NCBI GenBank assembly: GCA_949286775.1
Contig: CASEDW010000137.1
Coordinates: 1 to 17,509, forward strand
Length of the DNA: 17,509 nt
Origin: an uncultured Eubacteriales bacterium
GTDB lineage: Bacteria > Bacillota > Clostridia > Lachnospirales > Lachnospiraceae
Reading direction: 5' to 3'
The position numbers were made by a program, and so were the translations under genes. Positions 1 through 5,915 of this stretch are shown piece by piece. Positions within the stretch are counted from its first letter, which is position 1, and the number at the start of each line of letters is the position of its first letter. The notes beneath the pieces are model-generated. The model searched no databases and had not been told where the DNA came from. It saw nothing but the letters and a program-made list of their open reading frames with translations.

Positions 1-1386
1 AGATATCATCTCCGGAGTAACAGCCGTATTCATGCGGATATCGACGCCGAGACGTTTAGCTTTCGCTGCCATAGCTAAAACGGCATTCTTCATTTCCGCT
101 TTTCTCGGCGCTTCGCCCGCTGTAAGGAACTGTCCGCCGAGCTTGTCGCTGCTTTCGCAAAGAACAGGATTATGCCCCCTCTTCTTTAATATAATAGCAG
201 CTTCAAGACCTCCGATGCCGCCTCCTGCTATGAGAACAGTTTTAGGATCTTGAGTTTTGACGATCTCGCATTCCTTCTCTCGCCCGAGAGCCGGATTTCT
301 GAGACATGTGATGCAAGGAGAATCCGTATTCTCGAAACCGTCGTAACAGCCCTGGTTGCATCCGACGCAATAATCGATGTCTTCAACATCTCCCGCTTTT
401 GCCTTATTGCAGAACTCAGAATCGGCGAGCTGAGCGCGTCCCATAACTACCATATCGACCTTGTCTTCTTCAAGAATCTGCTCCGCCAGTTCAGCCGTAT
501 TGATACGTCCTACGCCGACTGTAAGCATTCCTGTCTCTTTACGTATTTTCGCCGCGTTGTCAATATTAAAAGCTTTCGGGATATCGATTGGCGGAACTTC
601 ATATTTAAGTCCGGCTGAAATAACGTTTCCTCTTGAGATATCAAGAACATCCACACCTGCTTTGTTCGCCAATTTACAGAACTCAATTACTTCTTCGATC
701 GTAAGTCCGCCCTCAAGATAATCATCGTGAGCGTCAATACGCATAAACAGAGGCATATCATCAGGCATATTTGCCCTTATGGAGCGGATACACTCAAGCG
801 GAAAACGGCTTCTGTTTTCAAAGCTGCCGCCATATTCATCTGTTCTGTGATTAATTCCTCCCGAAAGGAAAGAGTGCGGCAGGTAATTATGTGCGCAGTG
901 AAACTCTATGCAGTCGAATCCCGCCTCCACAGCTCTTTTTGCCGCTTTTCCGTAGCATTCTACTATTTCAGCGATCTGCTCTTTAGTAATACCCGGCAGT
1001 GTGATTCCGTTTCCCACAGGCATATCGCTTGCGACAAGTATCTGCGCCGTCTGATCCATTCCTACGGCAAGGCTTCCCTGCCATAACTGTAGGCCTGCTT
1101 TTCCTCCTTCGGCATGTATGGCGTCAGTAAGGCTTTTAAGTCCCGGTATATATTCGTCCTCGCTTATAGATAAAAAGCCTCTTGGAGCGCTTGGCGTATG
1201 TACTGAGCAGACCTCTACTATATTAAGAGCGCATCCGCCTTTTACACGTGCTACATGATAATCTATAAGTTTCGGTGTAACATAACTTGCTCTTCCTGAA
1301 AATTTCGTTCCCATAGCAGGAAGTATAACTCTGTTCTTAAGTTCCATTCCCTTTATTTTTATAGGGCTGAACAGTTTGTCAAACAT
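1..1386 (-). CDS. NADH:flavin oxidoreductase / 2,4-dienoyl-CoA reductase-like Fe-S flavoenzyme (3' end cut by window)
   Basis: The frame is open for 462 codons and runs off the left edge, so the C-terminus is missing. ATG at 1386 is preceded by AAAGGAG (1395-1401) at 8 bases, and begins MFDKLFSPIKIKGMELKNR, the standard start of the old yellow enzyme family. Residues 1-330 form the FMN-binding TIM barrel, with the HCAHNYL active-site segment at 163-169 (both His kept) and RTDEYGGS at 181-188. C340, C343, C347 and C361 (before LRNP) match the 4Fe-4S ligands of DCR-type enzymes, with two extra residues before the last Cys. GGGIGGLEAA at 388-397 starts the FAD/NAD(P)H-binding module. This architecture reduces activated C=C bonds (2-enoates, dienoyl-CoA, steroid or bile-acid enones) using NAD(P)H. 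The substrate cannot be told from the sequence; BaiCD/BaiH-like, cinnamate-type and dienoyl-CoA enzymes all share the layout. It is divergent from a MerR regulator that probably controls it. Family assignment is firm, specificity open. Confidence 0.93.
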   Translation of the reverse strand, partial: MFDKLFSPIKIKGMELKNRVILPAMGTKFSGRASYVTPKLIDYHVARVKGGCALNIVEVCSVHTPSAPRGFLSISEDEYIPGLKSLTDAIHAEGGKAGLQLWQGSLAVGMDQTAQILVASDMPVGNGITLPGITKEQIAEIVECYGKAAKRAVEAGFDCIEFHCAHNYLPHSFLSGGINHRTDEYGGSFENRSRFPLECIRSIRANMPDDMPLFMRIDAHDDYLEGGLTIEEVIEFCKLANKAGVDVLDISRGNVISAGLKYEVPPIDIPKAFNIDNAAKIRKETGMLTVGVGRINTAELAEQILEEDKVDMVVMGRAQLADSEFCNKAKAGDVEDIDYCVGCNQGCYDGFENTDSPCITCLRNPALGREKECEIVKTQDPKTVLIAGGGIGGLEAAIILKKRGHNPVLCESSDKLGGQFLTAGEAPRKAEMKNAVLAMAAKAKRLGVDIRMNTAVTPEMIS

Positions 1387-1423
1387 AAGCACATCTCCTT
1401 TCATCGTGTGTTTTACTATCTTT

Positions 1424-1454
1424 AATATATGTCTTTCATCAGGTGAATGGTCAA
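1424..1454 (-). promoter_or_regulatory. Promoter of the flavoenzyme gene with a 19-bp spacer (MerR-type)
   Basis: Read on the minus strand, TTGACC (1449-1454) and TATATT (1424-1429) are separated by 19 bases, about 38 bases upstream of the ATG at 1386. MerR-family regulators typically activate promoters with over-long 19-20 bp spacers by binding a dyad inside the spacer. An imperfect dyad centred on 1441 (TTCA at 1435-1438, TGAA at 1444-1447, plus two flanking or inner pairs) lies near the middle of this spacer. The elements are seen directly; MerR control is inferred from the spacer length and the divergent MerR gene. Confidence 0.6.
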
Positions 1455-1478
1455 ATCTGACTTTTAAACAAAAAGAAC

Positions 1479-1493
1479 TCACATTTTTTGTGA
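1479..1493. repeat. Inverted repeat TCACA-N5-TGTGA in the divergent intergenic region
   Basis: The 5-base arms are perfect and separated by a run of T. The repeat lies about 25 bases upstream of the -35 element of the flavoenzyme promoter. It may be a regulator site, but the arms are short and the surroundings very AT-rich, so chance is a real alternative. Confidence 0.3.
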
Positions 1494-1571
1494 AATAATT
1501 ATCGAATTTATATTTTTTGCGTTTTTTTATCGATTTTCCTGCCAAAAAAGCGTATTATAAAAGAAAAAAGC

Positions 1572-1586
1572 GTACACTTAGTGTAC
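1572..1586. promoter_or_regulatory. Perfect palindrome GTACACT-T-AGTGTAC in the MerR leader, putative operator
   Basis: Seven-base arms are perfectly complementary around T1579. The site ends five bases before the AGGAGG of the regulator gene and lies downstream of a TATTAT (1553-1558) that could be a -10 element, for which no good -35 is visible. In this position a bound protein would block transcription or translation start, suggesting autorepression by the adjacent MerR protein. TACACTT is repeated immediately afterwards (1584-1590), and an 11-base direct repeat AAAAAAGCGTA occurs at 1544-1554 and 1564-1574, the second copy running into the palindrome. The symmetry is seen directly; the binding protein is inferred. 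Confidence 0.5.
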
Positions 1587-1591
1587 ACTTT

Positions 1592-1597
1592 AGGAGG
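1592..1597 (+). promoter_or_regulatory. Ribosome binding site AGGAGG that decides the MerR start
   Basis: A full-consensus AGGAGG lies 3 bases before ATG 1601 and 6 bases before ATG 1604. The longer reading from TTG at 1517 has no ribosome binding site and would translate through the palindrome, so it is rejected. ATG 1604 has the better spacing. Confidence 0.8.
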
Positions 1598-1603
1598 CAT
1601 ATG

Positions 1604-2635
1604 ATGCGTATTCAGGATGCAGTTATAAAAACAGGTCTTTCAAAACGCACAATATATTACTATATTAAGGAAAAGCTTATAGAACCGTCGACCGACAGTC
1701 ATAGTGGATATAATGATTTTTCAGATGACGACATACGCCGACTTATAATCATCAAGAAGCTGCGCGAAACAGGAATGTCCATATCTAATATACGCTCTGT
1801 CCTCGCGCACCCGCGAACAACAGGCTTTTACCTTCACAAACAGCTCAATGCGCTGCAGACAGAAATTCTTATACTTCAGAAAACGCTCGATAACCTTGAT
1901 GAATTTGTCAGCGTTTTTCCTGTCTGCCGCACGATAAAAGATCTTGAAAACTGTCTTGCAGACGCAAACTTTAAGCCTGACAGTTCCCTTTACCGCATAA
2001 ACTTCGACTCACGCGATGCAAGCCTCATATCATATTATCTTTGGCAGGCGTATATGAATGTGCCGATGACAGAATATCGCCAGTTTCTCTGGCAGAAAAT
2101 AATGAAATATACAACGGAACAGATAAAGACAAACTTAAGAATGTTTTCTCTTTATCTACAGTACATTTCACCTGAGCAGCTTGATGACGCCGGTATAACT
2201 CATTATCTCAGGGACCAGAGAATAATTTCTCTTACAAAAGAAACAATTCCTGATTTCACTGACGAACTTAAGAAATCCCTGCTGGATTTTGTCAAAGACG
2301 AAACAATGGTCAGCCAGTGGCGTCTTCTGTATGAACCCGTCATCAAACCCGCAACAATGTTCGGCTTTTCATGCAGCCCTCTGATGATCGAATTCAATCC
2401 TGACTTCAAACGCTATTACGACAATATCCACTCCTGCTGCATGCTTCTAAAAGAATATCTTGACGCTCCCAAAGGCAGGGAGCTTAATTTGCTGCTTTCA
2501 AAGGCTTTTGGCGCAAACTATGATTTTGATGAAAGCCTCTACGGTGAATTCGAAGTCGCGGCCTCTTTTTCTCAAAGCGTCTACTCTCTGCTGAAACCGT
2601 CAGAGATACAGAAATTTCTTTCAATAACTGTATAA
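1604..2635 (+). CDS. MerR-family transcriptional regulator with a long uncharacterised C-terminal region
   Basis: The product is 343 residues. Residues 1-70 form a winged helix-turn-helix of the MerR type: MRIQDAVIKTGLSKRTIYYY (helix-turn-helix), the wing around HSGYNDFSDDDIRRL, then KKLRETGMSISNIRSVL. A helical stretch follows (about 75-108, HKQLNALQTEILILQKTLD), matching the antiparallel dimerisation coiled coil of the family. The remaining 230 or so residues are mostly helical-looking and soluble, with no motif I recognise; they are far longer than the short effector tails of metal- or redox-sensing MerR proteins and presumably bind a ligand or partner. MRI follows AGGAGG by 6 bases; ATG 1601 is the alternative and adds one Met. 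It is divergent from the flavoenzyme gene, the usual place for a local activator, and its leader carries a perfect palindrome. Its stop lies 11 bases from that of the convergent glycohydrolase gene. Confidence 0.88.
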   Translation: MRIQDAVIKTGLSKRTIYYYIKEKLIEPSTDSHSGYNDFSDDDIRRLIIIKKLRETGMSISNIRSVLAHPRTTGFYLHKQLNALQTEILILQKTLDNLDEFVSVFPVCRTIKDLENCLADANFKPDSSLYRINFDSRDASLISYYLWQAYMNVPMTEYRQFLWQKIMKYTTEQIKTNLRMFSLYLQYISPEQLDDAGITHYLRDQRIISLTKETIPDFTDELKKSLLDFVKDETMVSQWRLLYEPVIKPATMFGFSCSPLMIEFNPDFKRYYDNIHSCCMLLKEYLDAPKGRELNLLLSKAFGANYDFDESLYGEFEVAASFSQSVYSLLKPSEIQKFLSITV

Positions 2636-2646
2636 TGTATGCCGGA

Positions 2647-3477
2647 TCAGCTGTTGCCGCATTCTGTTTCTTTTGATTTTGATATGTATTCTTCAAACTG
2701 ATCCAGGATTTCAAGCATATCACCAGGAAGTCTTTTGCGGCATTGTGCTTTCATATCTTCCGGTACGCCGTAGAACGCTTCAGCTATCGATCCGGATATA
2801 CATGTCAGGGTATCGCAGTCACCTCCAAGTGAAACCGCTGTACGAATAACATCTTCAAAATCATTTCCCTCCAGAAATGCCGTAATTGCTTCAGGAACTG
2901 TTTCCTGGCAGCTTTCCACATGATGATATCCCGGTCTGATCTCATCACATGTTCTGGAGAGATCATAATCAAATTCATGAATGATATATTCTTTTATTTC
3001 ATCCTTTGATGCGCCGTTTCTTGCCATGAATATTGCGCATGCAGTCGCCTCTGCGCCCTTGATTCCTTCCGGATGATTATGTGTAACCTCGGCCGTCAGC
3101 TTCGCATATCGTCTGGTTTCTTCGATGGCATCATACAGCCATCCCACAGAAGAAACTCTCATTGCTGAGCCGTTTCCCCAGCTTCCATAAGGTTGCTGCT
3201 GTCCGTCTTCAAACAGCCATGAGCTAAATCTGTTGCCATATCCGGCATGCGGATAATTTCTTCCCCATAGCCGCATTGCCTTTGAGACAGCCTGATGAAC
3301 GGCATCATCGTCCGATTCTTTATTAATATTCATCAATGCATCCGCTACAGCAATTGTCATAACAGAATCGTCAGTAAACTGTGATCTTTTACTAAAAAGC
3401 GGGAATTCCTTAGTTTTCTTTCCCATGTCAAACTCATAAGGTGACCCGATTATATCGCCCAGAATTGCTCCATACAT
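2647..3477 (-). CDS. ADP-ribosylglycohydrolase family protein (DraG/ARH type)
   Basis: The 276-residue protein has the family's two metal-binding signatures: FTDDSVMT (residues 34-41, T35-D36-D37) and SLGGDCDTL (216-224, D220, D222, T223). Together these hold the two Mg2+ ions that activate hydrolysis of ADP-ribose from proteins, DNA or small molecules. Also conserved are the N-terminal GAILGDIIGSPYE, NGSAMR (102-107) and VTHNHPEG (131-138). Length fits a single-domain family member. The start at 3477 is chosen because AAAGGGG (3487-3493) lies 9 bases upstream; ATG three codons earlier abuts that site, and a 26-residue longer reading has no good ribosome binding site. It lies 106 bases downstream of the methyltransferase gene on the same strand, perhaps with its own promoter (TATACT at 3511-3516, no clear -35). 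No ADP-ribosyltransferase is encoded nearby, so the physiological substrate is unknown. Family assignment is firm. Confidence 0.92.
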   Translation of the reverse strand: MYGAILGDIIGSPYEFDMGKKTKEFPLFSKRSQFTDDSVMTIAVADALMNINKESDDDAVHQAVSKAMRLWGRNYPHAGYGNRFSSWLFEDGQQQPYGSWGNGSAMRVSSVGWLYDAIEETRRYAKLTAEVTHNHPEGIKGAEATACAIFMARNGASKDEIKEYIIHEFDYDLSRTCDEIRPGYHHVESCQETVPEAITAFLEGNDFEDVIRTAVSLGGDCDTLTCISGSIAEAFYGVPEDMKAQCRKRLPGDMLEILDQFEEYISKSKETECGNS

Positions 3478-3560
3478 TTTACACATCCCCTTTGCTATAT
3501 CGATGAGATAAGTATATCTGAAACAGAAAAGAATTGGTCGTTTGCAATGCGACAAATCTT

Positions 3561-3583
3561 GTTTTTAAATTTCCTTTAAAAAC
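3561..3583 (-). terminator. AT-rich hairpin immediately after the methyltransferase stop codon
   Basis: A perfect 9-base inverted repeat (GTTTTTAAA / TTTAAAAAC, 5-base loop) starts at the base after the stop codon at 3584. It could slow or partly terminate transcription of the operon, or protect its 3' end. The stem is almost all A/T and no U-run follows on the minus strand, so it is not a classical intrinsic terminator; read-through into the glycohydrolase gene is plausible. Confidence 0.35.
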
Positions 3584-4969
3584 TCACTTTGAGTCGATTT
3601 CTCTCCTGGAAAGCAACGCGATACTTTCTACATGTGTAGTATTCGGGAACATATCTAATGGCGCTGTTTTTTCCAATACGTAACCTTTTTCCTTCAGATA
3701 TTTAATGTCTCTTGCCAGTGTCGCCGGATTGCAGCTCACGTATATCAGCTTTGCCGGATTTATATCGACTATGGTTTTCAATGCCGTTTCGTCGCATCCT
3801 TTTCTCGGCGGATCAACAACTACTACATCCGCCTGCTTTAATCCGCCGTCATAGAGCTCAGGCAATACCTCCTCAGCTTTTCCGGCATAAAACTCGGCAT
3901 TTTTTATATTGTTAAGGGCGGCGTTTACTTTCGCGTCTTCTATCGCCTCAGGTATAATTTCTATTCCGATAACTTTTCCGGCCTTTTTTGCCATATAAAG
4001 AGAGATCGTTCCTGTTCCGCAGTATAGATCGACCACTGTTTCATTTCCATTAAGAAGCGCGTATTCCAGGACTTTGTCGTATAATTTTTTTGTCTGACCA
4101 GGATTTATCTGGTAAAAAGACATGGGCGATATCCTGTATTTTATATCTCCGATATAATCCTCAATATACGGCTTACCGTATACCGCTTCCGTTTTTTCTC
4201 CCATGATAACATTGCTTCGCTTAGTATTTTCTGAAATGCTCAGCCCGTTTATATGAAACTCATCTGTCTGTATCGATTCCAACCTGTCGCGGAGCACTTC
4301 AGTATACGGAATTTTTTTTCCGTTGATAACAAGGCATAATAATATTTCTTTTGTTGTGAATCCCTTTCGTATAAAAATATGCCTTATAAGTCCTTTGCCT
4401 GTCCTTTCATCGTAAGCTTTAATATTAAATTGCTTCATCCACTTTAATATCTGGCTTACTATGCTGCCAAACTCCTTTGGGCTCAAAAGGCAGTCTTCGC
4501 ATTCAATGATATCGTGGGTACGCTCGGCGTAAAATCCGCACACCGGATTCCCGTTTTTATTCGTTCCCACAGGATACTGGGCTTTGTTTCTATACCTTAG
4601 CGTCATGTCGGAAGCAATGATGCTTTCCATATGAAGTTCATCGCATCCGCCGATTCTCTTCAGACACTCTTCAACTCTTTTCTGCTTAAATTTAAGCTGC
4701 GCTTCATAATTCATCGACTGAAGCTGACAGCCTCCGCATCTTTTATACGCAGGACATGCCGGATCCGTTCTGAATTCAGATTTCTCTATAAATTCCAGTA
4801 TCCTGCCGTATCCGTATGTCTTTTTTACCTTAGTTACGCATACTTTCGCGACGTCGCCCATTACGGCGTGACGTATAAAAAGGGGAAAGCCTTCGACTTT
4901 CCCTATTCCCTGACCAAGTTCATCCTGATCTGTTATTTCAACTGTAAAAATATCGTTTTTATTAATCAT
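3584..4969 (-). CDS. rlmD: 23S rRNA (uracil-C5)-methyltransferase, RlmD/RlmCD (RumA) type
   Basis: This 461-residue SAM-dependent enzyme would make 5-methyluridine in 23S rRNA. Residues 1-60 form a TRAM RNA-binding domain (VEITDQDELGQGIGKVEGFPLF...). C72, C78, C81 and C160 match the 4Fe-4S ligands of RumA-type enzymes (DPACPAYKRCGGC, then CEDC). The SAM-binding motif VVDLYCGTGT is at 312-321, VVDPPRKGCDE at 384-394, and the catalytic nucleophile C413 lies in YVSCNPATLARD. FPNTTHVE (441-448) supplies the likely general-base Glu. Gram-positive members may modify U747, U1939 or both (RlmCD); the sequence alone does not settle which, so the symbol is by family. ATG 4969 overlaps the end of the upstream exoribonuclease gene by 8 bases (ATGATTAA) with no strong ribosome binding site, indicating translational coupling. 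It is the last gene of the three-gene operon starting at 7265. Confidence 0.93.
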   Translation of the reverse strand: MINKNDIFTVEITDQDELGQGIGKVEGFPLFIRHAVMGDVAKVCVTKVKKTYGYGRILEFIEKSEFRTDPACPAYKRCGGCQLQSMNYEAQLKFKQKRVEECLKRIGGCDELHMESIIASDMTLRYRNKAQYPVGTNKNGNPVCGFYAERTHDIIECEDCLLSPKEFGSIVSQILKWMKQFNIKAYDERTGKGLIRHIFIRKGFTTKEILLCLVINGKKIPYTEVLRDRLESIQTDEFHINGLSISENTKRSNVIMGEKTEAVYGKPYIEDYIGDIKYRISPMSFYQINPGQTKKLYDKVLEYALLNGNETVVDLYCGTGTISLYMAKKAGKVIGIEIIPEAIEDAKVNAALNNIKNAEFYAGKAEEVLPELYDGGLKQADVVVVDPPRKGCDETALKTIVDINPAKLIYVSCNPATLARDIKYLKEKGYVLEKTAPLDMFPNTTHVESIALLSRREIDSK

Positions 4970-5912
4970 TTTCAGACGTCTTTCTTATGTTAGATTCAAA
5001 AAACTTGTTGTATCCAAGCCAATCGCCTTTAACTGTGGTATTGTCCAGAATTTCCCGCATCGTTTCCATCTTCGCGTCGGTATTGTCCGCCAGATTTAAT
5101 GCGAGAGCTTCCGCTATCGCCGGTTTTTTTGGCGATCCGTATTCAAGTTCACCATGATGAGAAAGAATACAATGCTCCAGCTCTCTGGCAAGCACCTGTG
5201 GAAATCCGTCTATTTCAGCTATTTTCTCATGCACCATCTGATAACCGATTATAATATGGCCGATGAGCTGTCCGTCTTCAGTATAATCATTCTGAGGGAA
5301 CTGCGAAAGCTCGCGGATTTTTCCGATATCGTGAAACAGCGCCGCGGCGATCAAAAGGTCATGATTCAAAAATGTATACGCCTTCGAATAAATTGAACAG
5401 AGTCTTGTAACTCCCAGCGTATGTTCAAGAAGCCCTCCTACAAAGCCGTGGTGAACGCTTTTCGCGGCCGAGCTGCTTTTTATAAGTTCCACTATCTCCT
5501 TATCATCTTCAAAAAACATTTTCACAAGCCTGCTAAGATAAGGATTTTTAATCGAATTTACATAATTCATCAGCGCTTTATACATGTCTTCGACAGAATA
5601 ACGGCTGCACGGCATATAATCTGCTATATCGTATTCCGTTTCCTCCGCTATTCTCGCGCGCCTTATTGAAACCTGAAGCGATCCTGCGAAGAGATTGACG
5701 TCGCCGACTACGTCAACATAATCATTTGTTTCAAACTCGGCGATAGCTGAACTGTTCGGATCCCATATTTTCGCGTCTATTGCTCCCGTTTTATCCTGAA
5801 GTATAACATTGTCATATTGTTTGCCGTTTTTTGTCATCGCAGCCACGCGCGACTTGCAAAAATATATCCCGGAAATTTTTGATCCTTCCGTAAGATCTTT
5901 TATGTATCTCAT
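4962..5912 (-). CDS. yhaM: 3'-5' exoribonuclease, YhaM family (OB fold plus HD domain)
   Basis: The 316-residue protein has the YhaM layout and length. Residues 1-90 form an OB-fold nucleic-acid-binding domain (ISGIYFCKSRVAAMTKNGKQ, then VILQDKTGAIDAKIWD). The HD phosphohydrolase domain covers about 150-290, with metal ligands visible in GLLEHTLGV (H164), LFHDIGKI (H194-D195), ILSHHGELEYGSP (H252-H253) and NLADNTDAKM (D276). In Bacillus subtilis YhaM is a metal-dependent 3'-5' exonuclease acting on RNA ends and on DNA; the same role is inferred here. ATG 5912 lies 3 bases after the stop of the HtrA-like gene, and its AGGGG (5924-5928) sits inside that gene's last codons, so the two are translated as a unit. 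The 3' end overlaps the methyltransferase start by 8 bases. A generic HD-domain hydrolase is the alternative, but the OB-HD order makes YhaM much the better call. Confidence 0.92.
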   Translation of the reverse strand: MRYIKDLTEGSKISGIYFCKSRVAAMTKNGKQYDNVILQDKTGAIDAKIWDPNSSAIAEFETNDYVDVVGDVNLFAGSLQVSIRRARIAEETEYDIADYMPCSRYSVEDMYKALMNYVNSIKNPYLSRLVKMFFEDDKEIVELIKSSSAAKSVHHGFVGGLLEHTLGVTRLCSIYSKAYTFLNHDLLIAAALFHDIGKIRELSQFPQNDYTEDGQLIGHIIIGYQMVHEKIAEIDGFPQVLARELEHCILSHHGELEYGSPKKPAIAEALALNLADNTDAKMETMREILDNTTVKGDWLGYNKFFESNIRKTSEND

Positions 5913-5915
5913 TAT

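Noticed and set aside
32..1086. Plus-strand open frames opposite the flavoenzyme gene
   Set aside because: No ribosome binding sites or recognisable domains; they are antisense to a well-conserved enzyme with all motifs in its own frame.
1517..1603. Longer MerR reading from TTG 1517
   Set aside because: No ribosome binding site; it would translate through the promoter-like region and palindrome, and homology starts at MRIQDAV, which follows AGGAGG at 1592-1597.
2629..2634. TATAAT at the end of the MerR gene as a promoter
   Set aside because: It overlaps the stop codon, has no matching -35, and no plus-strand gene follows.
1..3477. Left 3.5 kb as a mobile or defence island
   Set aside because: No integrase, transposase, terminal repeats, tRNA or toxin-antitoxin pair is visible; the genes look like ordinary accessory metabolism and regulation.
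3511..3547. Promoter for the glycohydrolase gene (TTGCAA ... TATACT on minus)
   Set aside because: The spacer is 25 bases, too long for a sigma-A promoter; only the -10-like element stands, so it is mentioned in the gene entry but not listed.
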